Shown piece after piece: positions 39,083 to 49,470 of a stretch of 63,449 bases of DNA. Position numbers and translations under genes: made by a program. This DNA comes from an uncultured Prochlorococcus sp. GTDB taxonomy: Bacteria; Cyanobacteriota; Cyanobacteriia; PCC-6307; Cyanobiaceae. Every line of letters starts with the position of its first letter. Within the stretch, counting starts at the first letter, position 1. The stretch is taken from NCBI GenBank assembly GCA_902590775.1, contig CACIYC010000006.1:1-63449 (forward strand), written 5' to 3'. The notes below the pieces were generated by a model. The model was not told the DNA's origin, searched no databases, and saw only the letters and a list, made by a program, of their open reading frames with translations.

Positions 39083-39236
39083 AATCAATTACAATTAATA
39101 ACTACAAAATATTTTTTAAAAGCTAAATCATATATTTAAGTAACTTTTGCTGAAATATTTATGATTTTCTAGATATCAATATGAAGTTACAAACTAACAA
39201 AAAAAAGGATCCCCAATTTTCTTCAGACTAAGAAGA

Positions 39237-40001
39237 ATGTCATTCGAGCAATCTCATGACAAGCAAATGCCATTGCTTGATCACCTTGAAGAATTAAGGC
39301 AAAGAATTTTAAAATCTCTTATCGCAATAATTATTGGTGCCTTTGCAAGCTTTTTATTAGTAAAACCCTTAGTAAAATTATTAGAAGCACCAGCCTACTC
39401 GGTTCATTTCCTTCAGCTTGCTCCTGGAGAGTTCCTGTTTGTATCAATTAAAGTTGCGGGATATTCAGGCTTTGCAATTGCTCTTCCATACATAGTCTTT
39501 CAACTCCTTTCCTTTATATTACCTGGTCTTACAAAAGCCGAGAAAAAGTTAATTGCTCCAGCAGTAGCTGGATCAACAATTTTATTTTTAGTAGGCATAT
39601 TTTTTGCTTGGTGGGCTCTTCTCCCAGCTGCACTAAAATTTCTTGTCGAATATGGTTCTGATGTAGTTGAGCCACTTTGGTCTATTGAAAAATATTTAGA
39701 TTTTGTTTTACTACTAATGCTTGGCACTGGATTATCTTTTCAAATTCCTATTCTTCAACTTCTATTAGGAGTTTTAGGCCTAATTAATTGGAAAGAAATG
39801 CTTTCTGCTTGGAAATGGGTAGTTATGTCATCTGCTATTGCAGGAGCGATAATCACTCCCTCAACAGATCCCATTACAATGATTCTCCTAGCAAGTTCTA
39901 TATCCATTTTATTTTTATTTGGTGTTTTATTAGTTGCAATTACAAATCAGTTCAAAGAAGAAACTCCTCCAATCGCTCATCCCCCATCAAAGGCAAACTA
40001 A
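39237..40001 (+). CDS. tatC: Sec-independent (Tat) protein translocase subunit TatC
   Basis: The integral-membrane receptor of the twin-arginine export pathway, which moves folded proteins across thylakoid or plasma membranes. The 254-residue protein has the amphipathic MPLLDHLEELRQRILKSL, the APGEFLFVSIKVAGYSGFAIALPY conserved loop and six hydrophobic segments, ending in LASSISILFLFGVLLVAI. It is near petC, whose Rieske protein is a Tat substrate. The 3' end overlaps the convergent DUF3067 gene by 50 bp. Confidence 0.93.
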   Translation: MSFEQSHDKQMPLLDHLEELRQRILKSLIAIIIGAFASFLLVKPLVKLLEAPAYSVHFLQLAPGEFLFVSIKVAGYSGFAIALPYIVFQLLSFILPGLTKAEKKLIAPAVAGSTILFLVGIFFAWWALLPAALKFLVEYGSDVVEPLWSIEKYLDFVLLLMLGTGLSFQIPILQLLLGVLGLINWKEMLSAWKWVVMSSAIAGAIITPSTDPITMILLASSISILFLFGVLLVAITNQFKEETPPIAHPPSKAN

Positions 40002-40290
40002 GCGCTTTCCCCAACCTAGGCTTCCCTTCAATTTTTAATAACCAATTTCTAACATTTGATGATTTACCTAAGCGATTGACAACATCTAGAACTTCAGCAA
40101 GATTTTCGCGATACTCCTTCTCAGTTAAGGGAAAAGATTGCTTTTCTAAAAAACCCCACATTATTTGAAAATAAAGTCTTTTATCTTTTTTTAGAATTCT
40201 TAAATCATATGTAACTCCCCAACGATTTCGAAGCACTTTAATCACTTCTTCGACTGCCAATGGGTTGTTCAAAGGATTTCTAGAGAGCAA
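39952..40290 (-). CDS. DUF3067 protein
   Basis: A 112-residue protein of the DUF3067 family, found in cyanobacteria and plastids; function unknown. The sequence LAVEEVIKVLRNRWGVTYDLRILKKDKRLYFQIMW and the WLLKIEGKPRLGKALSLPL end are characteristic. It is soluble and helical. The last 50 bases overlap the 3' end of tatC on the opposite strand; both frames look real, as tatC's last 16 residues are low in constraint. Confidence 0.75.
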   Translation of the reverse strand: MLSRNPLNNPLAVEEVIKVLRNRWGVTYDLRILKKDKRLYFQIMWGFLEKQSFPLTEKEYRENLAEVLDVVNRLGKSSNVRNWLLKIEGKPRLGKALSLPLMGDERLEEFLL

Positions 40291-40359
40291 ATTAACCTCA
40301 AAATCAAATAAATCTTATTTAGAAACCTACCTTTTCAAACAGGAGAGCACCTTTACAGG

Positions 40360-40380
40360 TCATAATGGTGACAATTATGA
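40360..40380 (+). promoter_or_regulatory. inverted repeat just before petC
   Basis: TCATAAT, 7-nt GGTGACA, ATTATGA form a perfect 7-bp dyad ending 18 bp before the petC ATG. It could be a small leader hairpin or an operator for the petC-petA transcript. The same region also serves the divergent DUF3067 gene, which starts at 40290. Confidence 0.3.
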
Positions 40381-40398
40381 GCTGTGTGAACATCTGGC

Positions 40399-40935
40399 AT
40401 GACACAAATGAGTCCTAGCGATGTGCCCTCAATGGGAAGAAGGCAGTTCATGAACCTTCTCACATTTGGAACTGCAACAGGAGTTGCATTAGGAGCTCTA
40501 TATCCTGTGGCAAATTTTTTCATGCCTCTAAGAGCTGGTGGTGGGTCTGGCGGAACAACTGCTAAAGATGAATTGGGAAATTCAGTAACCAGTGAGGGAT
40601 GGCTTTCTACTCACCCTGCAGGTGACAGAAGCCTTGTTCAAGGGCTAAAAGGGGACCCTACTTATTTAATTGTTGATGGAGACGGAGCAATTGGCAATTT
40701 TGGAATAAATGCAATTTGCACTCATCTTGGATGCGTTGTTCCATGGAATAGCGGAGCGAATAAATATATTTGTCCTTGTCATGGAAGCCAATATGATGCA
40801 AATGGAAAAGTGGTTAGAGGTCCAGCGCCACTTTCCCTTCCCTTAACGCATGTAGATATAAAAGATGACAGTGTTTTTGTAAGTCAATGGACAGAAACAG
40901 ACTTCAGGACTGGAGACAAACCATGGTGGGTCTAA
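40399..40935 (+). CDS. petC: cytochrome b6f Rieske iron-sulfur protein
   Basis: The Rieske protein carries electrons from plastoquinol to cytochrome f. The 178-residue protein has a twin-arginine type N-terminus (GRRQFMNLL, Arg14-Arg15) with a hydrophobic anchor [22 protein letters not shown]. The [2Fe-2S] cluster boxes are CTHLGC (Cys107, His109, and disulfide Cys112) and CPCHGS (Cys125, Cys127, His128). It leads into petA after 52 bp, the normal petC-petA unit, and tatC lies just upstream. Confidence 0.96.
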   Translation: MTQMSPSDVPSMGRRQFMNLLTFGTATGVALGALYPVANFFMPLRAGGGSGGTTAKDELGNSVTSEGWLSTHPAGDRSLVQGLKGDPTYLIVDGDGAIGNFGINAICTHLGCVVPWNSGANKYICPCHGSQYDANGKVVRGPAPLSLPLTHVDIKDDSVFVSQWTETDFRTGDKPWWV

Positions 40936-40987
40936 TTTAATTTCTAAATTTTTCTTTCTTTCCCTAAGTCACTATTTAAATCAAACC

Positions 40988-41920
40988 ATGCGTCGCATAC
41001 TTACTTTTTTCCTAGGATCCTTGCTAATAGGACTCTCATTAATAGTTTCTCCATCTGCAACATGGGCATATCCTTTTTGGGCCCAACAAAACTATGAGAA
41101 CCCTAGAGAAGCTACTGGAAAGTTGGTTTGTGCAAACTGTCACCTTGCAAAGATGACAACTCAAGTTGAAGTGCCTCAGTCAGTAGGAGCTGACAGCGTA
41201 TTTAAAGCAGCAGTCAAAATTCCTTATAAAGATGGAACAGAAGAAATTGGCGCAGATGGCAGCAAGGTTCCACTTCAAGTAGGAGCTATTGTTATGCTCC
41301 CTGATGGTTTTAAACTTGCACCTCAAGATCGTTGGACTAACGATATTAAGGAGGAGACAAAAGGGGTTTACTTCACTCAATACAGTGAAGAAAAAGAAAA
41401 TATAATTCTTGTAGGACCATTACCAGGTGATCAAAATAAAGAAATTGTCTTCCCTATACTTTCTCCAGATCCAGCTACTAATAAAAATATTCGTTTTGGG
41501 AAGTATTCAATAAATGTAGGAGGAAACCGAGGGAGAGGGCAAGTTTATCCAACAGGTGAAAAAAGCAATAATTCTATTTTTACAGCTACTAAATCAGGAA
41601 CAATTTCATCTGTAGAAACCTTGGAAGATGGATCTACTAATATTAATATTCAAACTAATGATGGTGAAACAATTATCGAGACAATACCAGTAGGACCAAG
41701 CCTATTAGTTAAAGAAGGAGATAAAATTGAAGCCGGATCCGCCCTCACCAATGACCCTAATGTAGGTGGTTTTGGGCAATTAGATACTGAAATTGTTCTA
41801 CAAAGTCCAGCAAGAGTGTTAGGTTTATTAGCTTTCTTTGCAGGTGTTGCTTTAACTCAAATACTACTAGTACTAAAGAAAAAGCAAGTTGAGAAAGTTC
41901 AGGCTGCAGAAGGTATTTAA
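40988..41920 (+). CDS. petA: apocytochrome f
   Basis: Cytochrome f receives electrons from the Rieske centre and passes them to plastocyanin. A 27-residue signal peptide ending TWA precedes Tyr28, whose amino group is the axial heme ligand. The c-type heme site CANCH is at Cys48, Cys51, His52. The mature domain includes [12 protein letters not shown], the small domain [13 protein letters not shown] and a C-terminal membrane anchor [22 protein letters not shown]. 310 residues, full length. Likely co-transcribed with petC. Confidence 0.97.
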   Translation: MRRILTFFLGSLLIGLSLIVSPSATWAYPFWAQQNYENPREATGKLVCANCHLAKMTTQVEVPQSVGADSVFKAAVKIPYKDGTEEIGADGSKVPLQVGAIVMLPDGFKLAPQDRWTNDIKEETKGVYFTQYSEEKENIILVGPLPGDQNKEIVFPILSPDPATNKNIRFGKYSINVGGNRGRGQVYPTGEKSNNSIFTATKSGTISSVETLEDGSTNINIQTNDGETIIETIPVGPSLLVKEGDKIEAGSALTNDPNVGGFGQLDTEIVLQSPARVLGLLAFFAGVALTQILLVLKKKQVEKVQAAEGI

Positions 41921-41949
41921 GACATAATAATCAGGTCATAATTTTGTAG

Positions 41950-42864
41950 ATGGAAGAGACAATTGCGACCTTTCTCAGGTCTCCTGGATCAGAGCTTTTA
42001 AAAATTGGACCATTAACTTTGCGCTGGTATGGAATACTTATAGCCATATCAGTATTTATTGGTCTAAATCTTTCTACTTATCTTGGAAAATATAGAAATT
42101 TAAGAAAAGGAATAATCAATGATCTGATGCCAATAATGGTTTTAAGTTCCTTAATTGGAGCAAGGTTCTATTATGTTTTATTTGAATGGAGAAATTACAA
42201 TGGGGTGGATTTTTGGAGTGAAATAAATATTTTTACTCTAAAAATCCAAATACCAAAATTTCTTGAAATATGGAATGGAGGAATAGCTATTCATGGAGCA
42301 TTGATAATGGGAACAGTTTCCCTAATTGTTTTCTGTAAGATTAAACAAGAAAGCTTTTGGGATGTTCTAGATGTTCTATTGCCATCAGTAATATTTGGAC
42401 AAGCCATAGGACGCTGGGGGAATTTTTTTAATAACGAAGCTTTTGGACTCCCTACAGATAAACCTTGGAAATTATTCATTCCTTATGAGTCAAGACCCGA
42501 GATCTTTTCCGATCAGAGTTTTTTTCATCCAACATTTCTTTATGAGTCTATTTGGAATCTTTGTATTTTCTTATTTTTGATTTTCCTTTTTAGATTGAAT
42601 ATTTCTGGATTAATAAAATTACCATCAGGAGCTTTAAGCTGCATATATTTAATTAGTTATAGCATTGGTCGTTTTTGGATCGAAGGCCTAAGAATTGATT
42701 CACTTTGCTTAGGTGCAATACCACCTTTTTGTTACGGCGGGATTAGAATTGCTCAATTGATGAGCTTCCTCCTAATAGGACTTGGCATCTTTGGACTTTG
42801 GTGGATTTATCAAAGGAAACGAAAAATGCCAAGTTTTGGTATCACTCCAAAAAGAGAATCATGA
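41950..42864 (+). CDS. lgt: prolipoprotein diacylglyceryl transferase
   Basis: Transfers diacylglycerol to the lipobox cysteine of lipoproteins in the cytoplasmic membrane. The 304-residue protein has several membrane helices and the Lgt signature [13 protein letters not shown], with the essential Arg/Asn/Glu residues, and [15 protein letters not shown]. The stop overlaps the ATG of cobM by 4 bp (ATGA), indicating translational coupling despite unrelated functions. Confidence 0.92.
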   Translation: MEETIATFLRSPGSELLKIGPLTLRWYGILIAISVFIGLNLSTYLGKYRNLRKGIINDLMPIMVLSSLIGARFYYVLFEWRNYNGVDFWSEINIFTLKIQIPKFLEIWNGGIAIHGALIMGTVSLIVFCKIKQESFWDVLDVLLPSVIFGQAIGRWGNFFNNEAFGLPTDKPWKLFIPYESRPEIFSDQSFFHPTFLYESIWNLCIFLFLIFLFRLNISGLIKLPSGALSCIYLISYSIGRFWIEGLRIDSLCLGAIPPFCYGGIRIAQLMSFLLIGLGIFGLWWIYQRKRKMPSFGITPKRES

Positions 42865-43613
42865 AACCTTTATCAATAGTTGGAGCAGGACCTGGAGCCA
42901 CAGACTTGCTAACAGTAAGAGCATTAAACAGACTCAAAGAGGCTGAGGTGCTTGTTTGGACAGATTCATTGATCTCTCCAAACATTGCAGAACTTGTTTC
43001 AAAAAAATGTGAAAAATATAAAACAAGTTCCTTAACTCTTGAAGAAATTCTTGATTTGCTTATTAAGAACTCAAAACAAGGTAAAAGGATTGTCAGATTG
43101 CATGATGGAGACCCTTGCCTTTATGGAGCTATCTCAGAACAAATATGTAGATTAGCCGAAGAAGGAATAGAAGTAGAAGTCATCCCAGGAATAAGTGCAT
43201 ATCAAGCAACTGCATCTGAATTAAAAAAAGAACTAACTATTCCAGGTCTTGTTCAAACAATTGTTCTTAGCAGAACTGGAGGGAGGACTGGTATCCCTGA
43301 CACAGAACAACTTGAGAACCTTGCAAGTATAGGAGCTTCTTTATGTTTATACCTAAGTGCTAGACATGTAGAAGATGTTCAAGAAAAACTTTTAAAACAT
43401 TATCCGAAAGAAACACCAGTAGCAATTGGTCATAGAGTTACATGGTCAGACCAATGGTTAGAAATAGTTCCTTTAAATCAAATGGCCGCAATCTCTAGGA
43501 AGGAAGGCTTCTTTAGGACGACACTATATATCATCAGTCCTGCATTAAAAGCTGATGGCCAACGATCAAAACTCTATTATGATGGCCACAAACATTTGTT
43601 TAGAAAAAAATAA
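42861..43613 (+). CDS. cobM: precorrin-4 C11-methyltransferase
   Basis: An SAM-dependent enzyme that methylates C11 in the corrin ring. From [22 protein letters not shown] (ATG at 42861) it is 250 residues. The [14 protein letters not shown] loop is the SAM-binding signature of the family, then [16 protein letters not shown] and [14 protein letters not shown] follow. The longer upstream frame (from 42798) lies inside lgt and is rejected because of the ATGA coupling. The next gene starts directly after the stop. Confidence 0.92.
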   Translation: MKPLSIVGAGPGATDLLTVRALNRLKEAEVLVWTDSLISPNIAELVSKKCEKYKTSSLTLEEILDLLIKNSKQGKRIVRLHDGDPCLYGAISEQICRLAEEGIEVEVIPGISAYQATASELKKELTIPGLVQTIVLSRTGGRTGIPDTEQLENLASIGASLCLYLSARHVEDVQEKLLKHYPKETPVAIGHRVTWSDQWLEIVPLNQMAAISRKEGFFRTTLYIISPALKADGQRSKLYYDGHKHLFRKK

Positions 43614-44147
43614 GTGGACAGAACCGACTCAGACAATTACAGAGCTAAAAACTACTCTGATTTTCAACTAACTCTTAATAGTGTTGGGCCAATTATAAAA
43701 AAGGCAAGAGAAGAAAAAAATATTTCATTAGATTCTTTAGCTGAAAGTCTAAAAATAAATAGAGGGTATTTACAATCAATAGAAAATGGCAGTTATGAAT
43801 CGCTTCCAGAAATAATTTATGTAAAAGCAATGATTAGGCGAATTTCTGAAAAACTTTCTATTGATATAGATTTGAGACAATTTTCAAGCCAAGGAATCAA
43901 GTCTAAAAAGATTGACCTTCAAAAAGAAAAGAAAGAAAAGGTAGCGAAGGAAGAAAAGGGAGAAAAGAAACAAAAGAAAGAAAAATTAATTAAGAATAAA
44001 ATGGCATATATCTTAATTCCAATTTTTGCATTTTTAGCTTTATTCCTAGGGATGCTAACTACAAAAATAGTTTTAAAATTTATACTAGAAACAAACCAAA
44101 AAAATTCCGAGACGATTGCCCCTAAGACTTTAAAGACTTTAAGCTAA
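43614..44147 (+). CDS. RodZ-like helix-turn-helix membrane protein
   Basis: A 177-residue protein. The first ~80 residues form a Cro/CI-type HTH (IIKKAREEKNISLDSLAESLKINRGYLQSIENGSYESLPE), as in RodZ. A highly charged Lys/Glu linker (KKEKVAKEEKGEKKQKKEK) and a membrane helix near 136-150 (ILIPIFAFLALFLGMLTTKIV) follow. RodZ joins MreB to the membrane in cell-shape control; the short C-terminal part lacks RodZ's periplasmic domain, so the role is uncertain. It starts with GTG right after cobM's stop (no spacer). Confidence 0.65.
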   Translation: MDRTDSDNYRAKNYSDFQLTLNSVGPIIKKAREEKNISLDSLAESLKINRGYLQSIENGSYESLPEIIYVKAMIRRISEKLSIDIDLRQFSSQGIKSKKIDLQKEKKEKVAKEEKGEKKQKKEKLIKNKMAYILIPIFAFLALFLGMLTTKIVLKFILETNQKNSETIAPKTLKTLS

Positions 44148-44182
44148 AAGTTAATTAAATATATAATCAATTTTCTTCTAAA

Positions 44183-45865
44183 TTAAATCAAATCTACTAC
44201 AACTTTTAGATCTACTCCAGTTAAATCTTTCACTATTGAGGTGCAATTTTTCAAGTTCCATTCTTCAAGTCCTAAGTTTTTCGTATTCCCATTTGGTACA
44301 AGTTGAACAATTAATTCTGATGATTTAACAAGGAGATTTAAAGAGAAATTTATAGTTTCAGATCTCAGATCTAAAGCCGAAGCTAGTCTAAGAATTAAAG
44401 ACATTTCAGAAACTATTTTTTTATACTCTTTGCTATCTAAAGCTTGCCAAGCTTCATGTCTTTTTTTAGGGGTACTTTTTCTATGATACCTAGCAATAGC
44501 TGCAACCATAAGATGTTCAGCTTGTGAATAACCTAATAATTCTCCATGTCGAATTAAATACCAAGAATGTTTATGATAAGCACTTAAATTAATATGTTTA
44601 CCACATGAATGCAACATTGCGGCAGCCCAAAGCAAATCCCTCCCCATTCCTTCGTCTTGATGCAAAAGCCCTTTTGTTTTGTCATAAAAAGCCATTGCAT
44701 AATTTGCCACTCGTTCAGCACTTAACCTATTAACAGAAAATCTTTCTACCTGGTGAATAACGGTTCGTTCACGAATACTTGCTTGGAAGCTGAATCTATC
44801 AGTTAGCAAACCTTTTCGAAGCATCCAATCAACCACCAGCCCTTCTCTTAATGCTCTTTCACTAAGAACAACCTGATCTACTTGAAGCATTTCCATAGCA
44901 ATTTGCATTATCAATACTCCTGGAACAATTATTTCTGCTCGTCGATCACTTAATGAAGGAATTCTTTTTCTTTGCTCAGGAGTCATACTCACCAACTTCT
45001 GAACCAACTCATCCAATTTTTCTTTTGAAACTTTATATCCGTGCTTCTTCAACAAAAAGTTTTGATCTTCAGAAGCAACAAGAGCGCCAATAGCAAGAGC
45101 AGTTCCACTTGTAGCAACCAAGACAGCCTTTTCTTCACCTTCTATACGAGAACAAACCTTATTCATTGCTGGTTCCAAAGAACCCTGAATAAAAGTTTTT
45201 ATAAAATCAAGTCGCTGAGTAGATAAAGGCTCTTTCTTTAAAAAGTCTCTTTGAATACTTACCGCTCCTATACGTGTACTAGTTAAAGCTCTTGCATCTT
45301 TATTATCAGCAAGGATTAACTCTGTAGAGCCTCCACCAATATCCAAAAGCAAGTGAGGAAGCTTGCCAAAAGACATTCCAGAAAGAACGCCTAAATAAAT
45401 CAGTCTGGCCTCCTCAGCCCCACTAACCAATTCCACTTCAAGATCAAGTTCATTTCTTATTTGATTTAAAAACTCTCGTCCATTTGAAGCCTCTCTTACT
45501 GCACTAGTTGCAGCTAAAAGGATCTCGTCAACGTTATGGCTAGCGGCCAGTTCTTTGAACCGTAGTAAAGTTTCAAGAACCCTGCTCTTTGCAGAGTTGG
45601 TTAACTGGCCTGTCTCTATGTCCCTATTGCCAAGCCTTGTAGAAGACTTCTCAGCAAAATCAATGCTAAATGTATTCAAGGTAGGATCAACTGAAGATAT
45701 AACAAGATGCGTTGAATTTGTTCCAATATCTATAGCTGCTACTCTTCGAATCTGTTCATTATTTCTAAAGCGAGAGTCCTTACTTTGAAAGCCCTCATTT
45801 TGATTAATTGAAAGTGACTCAACACCTGTTAATTCGACAGGGCTCTTTGACACAACAAGTCTCAA
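44183..45865 (-). CDS. ppx: exopolyphosphatase / guanosine pentaphosphate phosphatase family
   Basis: A 560-residue Ppx/GppA protein that hydrolyses polyphosphate or pppGpp. The actin-like fold markers are RRVAAIDIGTNSTHLVISS, the phosphate-binding GNRDIETGQL-type loop, VSGAEEARLIYLGVLSGM, PHLLLDIGGGSTELIL and the C-terminal HD-like half with LLWAAAMLHSCGKHINL. About 35 residues before the fold (LVVSKSPVELTGVESL) look like an extension. It is divergent from ubiA, with 25 bp between starts. Confidence 0.9.
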   Translation of the reverse strand: MRLVVSKSPVELTGVESLSINQNEGFQSKDSRFRNNEQIRRVAAIDIGTNSTHLVISSVDPTLNTFSIDFAEKSSTRLGNRDIETGQLTNSAKSRVLETLLRFKELAASHNVDEILLAATSAVREASNGREFLNQIRNELDLEVELVSGAEEARLIYLGVLSGMSFGKLPHLLLDIGGGSTELILADNKDARALTSTRIGAVSIQRDFLKKEPLSTQRLDFIKTFIQGSLEPAMNKVCSRIEGEEKAVLVATSGTALAIGALVASEDQNFLLKKHGYKVSKEKLDELVQKLVSMTPEQRKRIPSLSDRRAEIIVPGVLIMQIAMEMLQVDQVVLSERALREGLVVDWMLRKGLLTDRFSFQASIRERTVIHQVERFSVNRLSAERVANYAMAFYDKTKGLLHQDEGMGRDLLWAAAMLHSCGKHINLSAYHKHSWYLIRHGELLGYSQAEHLMVAAIARYHRKSTPKKRHEAWQALDSKEYKKIVSEMSLILRLASALDLRSETINFSLNLLVKSSELIVQLVPNGNTKNLGLEEWNLKNCTSIVKDLTGVDLKVVVDLI

Positions 45866-45890
45866 AGTATCTAATGAAATCTAGCAGTAA

Positions 45891-46805
45891 ATGATTAATC
45901 TTTCTAAAAACAATCTACAAGTGAAAAACTTTAAGAGCACCTGCATTGATTTAATAACACTACTCAGATGGGACAAGCCTAGTGGAAGATTAATTTTGCT
46001 AATTCCTGCCGGTTGGTCCCTTTGGCTAGCACCATCAGCACCCCCTGGAGGAAAATTGTTTTCATTAATAATGGTCGGTGGAGTTTTGGTAAGTGGTGCA
46101 GGATGCATTGCTAATGACCTTTGGGATAAAAAAATTGATGCACAAGTAAAGCGCACACAAGAAAGACCATTAGCTACAAAAAGAGTAAGGGCATCGACTG
46201 CCATTACATTGCTTTTTTTCTTACTCCTGGCAAGTTTGCAAATTATTTTCCTGTTACCAGCTTCTAGTCAACCTCTATGTATATATCTGGCAGTTATTTC
46301 TTTGATACCAATTCTGCTATATCCATCTGCGAAAAGATGGTTTAAGTATCCGCAAGCACTTCTTTCAATTTGTTGGGGCTTTGCTGTTCTCATTCCCTGG
46401 GCAGCAATTGAATCTGATTTAAACGGAGGCTTACCACTAGCAACTTGTTGGTTATCAACAATGGTATGGACTTTTGGATTTGATACTGTTTATGCAATGG
46501 CAGATATAGATGACGATAAAAAACTGGGCCTTAACAGTAGTGCAATAGCTCTTGGCAACAAAGCTTTCAGAACAGTTTCTGCATGTTATGGTATGACATC
46601 AATTCTAATAGCATCTAGTGCTTTAACTCAAGGTATAGGAATGCTTTTCTGGCCCATCTGGATCATTGCAACTTTTGGAATGCAGCGAGAAATATTTGTT
46701 TTAAAACAACAAAGGCAGAAAACTAGAAATTTTAGCAGGCATTTTCTTCATCAAGTTTTTTTAGGCAGTTTGATTTTGTTGGGACTAATTCTTGGAAGTG
46801 CTTAA
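45891..46805 (+). CDS. ubiA: UbiA-type aromatic prenyltransferase (4-hydroxybenzoate)
   Basis: A membrane prenyltransferase that joins a polyprenyl chain to 4-hydroxybenzoate, an early plastoquinone step in cyanobacteria. The 304-residue protein has several membrane helices and two Asp-rich motifs: NDLWDKKIDAQVKRTQERPL (first NDxxD) and YAMADIDDDKKLGLNS (second). Leader MINLSKNNLQVKNFKSTC is before the first helix. The next gene begins 3 bp after its stop. Confidence 0.9.
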   Translation: MINLSKNNLQVKNFKSTCIDLITLLRWDKPSGRLILLIPAGWSLWLAPSAPPGGKLFSLIMVGGVLVSGAGCIANDLWDKKIDAQVKRTQERPLATKRVRASTAITLLFFLLLASLQIIFLLPASSQPLCIYLAVISLIPILLYPSAKRWFKYPQALLSICWGFAVLIPWAAIESDLNGGLPLATCWLSTMVWTFGFDTVYAMADIDDDKKLGLNSSAIALGNKAFRTVSACYGMTSILIASSALTQGIGMLFWPIWIIATFGMQREIFVLKQQRQKTRNFSRHFLHQVFLGSLILLGLILGSA

Positions 46806-46808
46806 GTT

Positions 46809-47708
46809 ATGCATCTTATTAACTCTAGAACAAGACCAAAGAGATTAAGAGAAGGCGATGAAATAGTGACAATTGCTATAAGTTCACCTGTTAATGACCA
46901 GAATCATCTACTTGAAGGATTAAAAGTCTTTGAAAGCTGGGGGTTGACTTGCAAAAACAAAGTCATACCTGGACGACATTGGGGGTACCTTTCAGGCGAA
47001 GATCAGGTGAGATACAAAGAACTCCATTCACAAGAAAATTCATCTTTAATTGCATTTGCAAGAGGAGGATGGGGAGCTGCTCGTTTACTAGAACAGCATC
47101 AACCTTGGAAAAAAGGATGGCTACTTGGTTACTCAGACTTATCATCAATTCTTCTTGCACGACTATCAGCAGGTTTTGATGGCTCAATCCATGGGCCATT
47201 GGTCAACTCTCTTTCAAAAGAACCTAATTGGAGCAAAGAAAGATTAAAGTCTCTTTTATTTGACAAATCAGTTCCTGATCTCTATGGGGAGTCTTGGGTT
47301 AGTGGGATAGCAAAAGGACCATTAATTGCAACAAATCTAACCGTTGCAACACATCTAATAGGCAGTAGACATATGCCTAATTTGAACGGTGCGATTCTAG
47401 TACTAGAAGACATTGGAGAAGCTCCTTATCGCATTGACAGAATGTTAACTCACTTGAGATTAAATGGTCTCCTGAAAAATCTTGGAGGACTGGCTTTAGG
47501 GAATTTCAATGCTCCCTCAGAAGAGGAAAAATATGAACAACAAACCTTTTCGATGACAGAAATTCTGAAAGAAAGATGTATTGATCTAAATATTCCAATT
47601 CTAGTCAATTTACCTGTGGGACATTGCTGTGGGAATGCAGCCCTTCCACTTGGATGGGAAGCAACTATTGATGGATACAAAGGTAAACTCAGCATTCATC
47701 CCTCATAG
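46809..47708 (+). CDS. ldcA: LD-carboxypeptidase / MccF-like peptidase (S66)
   Basis: An S66 serine peptidase; in bacteria these cleave the L,D-bond of murein tetrapeptides or detoxify microcin C. The 299-residue protein has [43 protein letters not shown] (nucleophile Ser in GYSD), [21 protein letters not shown] (catalytic Glu) and the [17 protein letters not shown] catalytic His. A peptidoglycan-recycling role is the simplest guess. Its 3' end overlaps ispD by 20 bp, convergent. Confidence 0.85.
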   Translation: MHLINSRTRPKRLREGDEIVTIAISSPVNDQNHLLEGLKVFESWGLTCKNKVIPGRHWGYLSGEDQVRYKELHSQENSSLIAFARGGWGAARLLEQHQPWKKGWLLGYSDLSSILLARLSAGFDGSIHGPLVNSLSKEPNWSKERLKSLLFDKSVPDLYGESWVSGIAKGPLIATNLTVATHLIGSRHMPNLNGAILVLEDIGEAPYRIDRMLTHLRLNGLLKNLGGLALGNFNAPSEEEKYEQQTFSMTEILKERCIDLNIPILVNLPVGHCCGNAALPLGWEATIDGYKGKLSIHPS

Positions 47709-48369
47709 AAATTAATGCTTTTGCAATTAATAGATCAAATGGCGTAGTGACTTTGATATTTGAGGGAGAAGCTTGAATCACCTTCACAGGCCATCCCAAT
47801 CTTTCAAAAAGTGATGCGTCATCAGTAACAGTCCAATTATTAACGAGAGCCTGTTCATGTCCTCTCTTTAAATCCGTTACTGAAAATGCTTGTGGAGTTT
47901 GAGCAGCCCACAACTCAGATCTATTGGGTGTTTCAACAATGAATCTATTCTTTGAGACTTTTTTTATTGTGTCAGTAACAGGGGTTGCAGCAATAACTGA
48001 TACGCCTTCTTTAACTAGTTCAGCACACTTATCCAACAAAGCAGGTTCAACTAAACATCGAGCTCCATCATGAATGAGAACGAATTCAGCATCTAAAGGC
48101 AACCCAGCTAATCCTAATTGCACAGATTCTTGGCGTGTAGCTCCTCCATTAATCCAATGAGTCTCCACCGAGCATTCCTTAGCAATAGAAATTATTGCTT
48201 TTTTATCACAAGGCTGACCAATAATCCCAATCCAATCAACAGAATCTGCGGACTCAACTGCTCCCAAAGTCCATGCAAGAACGGATCTACCCTCAACCTC
48301 AAGCAATAACTTATTGCGACCACCCCCCATACGCTTTCCACTACCAGCTGCAGCGATCAATAAATGCAA
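47689..48369 (-). CDS. ispD: 2-C-methyl-D-erythritol 4-phosphate cytidylyltransferase
   Basis: Third step of the MEP pathway to isoprenoids. The 226-residue protein opens with [20 protein letters not shown], the glycine-rich CTP-binding loop with Arg/Lys, followed by [39 protein letters not shown] and [14 protein letters not shown]. All conserved residues are visible. It converges with ldcA, overlapping by 20 bp, and is divergent from fabG. Confidence 0.94.
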   Translation of the reverse strand: MHLLIAAAGSGKRMGGGRNKLLLEVEGRSVLAWTLGAVESADSVDWIGIIGQPCDKKAIISIAKECSVETHWINGGATRQESVQLGLAGLPLDAEFVLIHDGARCLVEPALLDKCAELVKEGVSVIAATPVTDTIKKVSKNRFIVETPNRSELWAAQTPQAFSVTDLKRGHEQALVNNWTVTDDASLFERLGWPVKVIQASPSNIKVTTPFDLLIAKALISMRDEC

Positions 48370-48485
48370 AACTTTCTCCTTTTAAGAAAGACCTTAAAAT
48401 CTTTCAACTTAAACAATACTGATCTAATTTAAAAGGCTAAGTTCCAACTACTTTGATCTAATTGATCAAAGCAACAAAACATCGC

Positions 48486-49238
48486 ATGAATTCTTCATTT
48501 TCTCTACAAGGGCAAACTGCCATTATCACAGGCGCTAGCAGAGGCATTGGGAAAGCCATTGCTATAGCACTTGCAAAAATAGGAGCAGAGGTTGTTGTGA
48601 ACTATTCCAGCTCTCCACACAATGCTAGAGAGGTTGTTTCATTAATAGAAAAGGAAGGCGGGAAAGCCTATGCTGTTCAAGCGAATGTAGCTGATGAAAA
48701 CTCAGTAAACGAATTAATAAAAACTGTTTTAGCAAAAAGTGGTCAAATAGATATTTTGGTTAACAATGCTGGGATCACAAAAGATAGCCTTTTGATGAGA
48801 ATGAAAACAGAAGATTGGCAATCAGTAATAGATCTAAATTTAACGGGTGTTTTTCTCTGTACTAAAGCAGTCTCAAGAGCAATGATCAAAAGGAAAAAAG
48901 GCAGAATTATAAATATCACTTCTGTTGTGGGAATCATGGGTAATGCAGGACAATCAAATTATGCTTCAGCGAAAGCAGGAGTCATTGGACTAACAAAAAG
49001 CACTGCAAAAGAATTTGCAAGTAGAGGAATCACAGTTAATGCTGTAGCTCCAGGTTTTATCCAAACAGATATGACTAAAGATTTAAATGCAGATCAAATC
49101 CTTTCCTTAATTCCATTAGGATATTTCGGTGATCCAGAGCATATTGCAGGTACAGTATGTTTTCTTGCCTCTCATATGGCTTCCTCCTACATCACAGGAC
49201 AAGTCATAAATGTTGATGGTGGAATGGTGATGAGCTAA
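48486..49238 (+). CDS. fabG: 3-oxoacyl-ACP reductase
   Basis: Reduces 3-oxoacyl-ACP with NADPH in fatty-acid elongation. From MNSSFSLQGQTAIITGAS (ATG at 48486) it is 250 residues; a further upstream start at 48462 adds MIKATKHR and is less typical. It has TGASRGIGKAIA, the NNAG motif (LVNNAGITKD), the catalytic set Ser (NITSVVGIMGN), Tyr-x3-Lys (NYASAKAG), and the C-terminal SSYITGQVINVDGGMVM that closes the cofactor pocket. A 232-bp spacer follows with no gene seen. Confidence 0.94.
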   Translation: MNSSFSLQGQTAIITGASRGIGKAIAIALAKIGAEVVVNYSSSPHNAREVVSLIEKEGGKAYAVQANVADENSVNELIKTVLAKSGQIDILVNNAGITKDSLLMRMKTEDWQSVIDLNLTGVFLCTKAVSRAMIKRKKGRIINITSVVGIMGNAGQSNYASAKAGVIGLTKSTAKEFASRGITVNAVAPGFIQTDMTKDLNADQILSLIPLGYFGDPEHIAGTVCFLASHMASSYITGQVINVDGGMVMS

Positions 49239-49470
49239 TACACACTAGCTAACTTTTAAAAAACCATTTATAAGAGTAGGAGTCAGCGAAAAATTACCCT
49301 AAATTGCCAGTTTTTCCTAAAACAGAATTTATACCAAGGTATGAGGTCAGCTACTTAAGGGTTTCGACTGCCAAGAAGACACAAGAATCTAAAACTGGAA
49401 TCAAACGACAAAAGCAAGCTTGGGATAATTGACTAGCAGCTCACCCTAAGTACAAACCAAAGATTTTCAT

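Noticed and set aside
49360-49368. GGTTTCGAC before the chimeric gene looks like the 5' motif of tmRNA
   Set aside because: No tag-coding frame, no tRNA-like acceptor stem and no CCA-proximal half were seen nearby.
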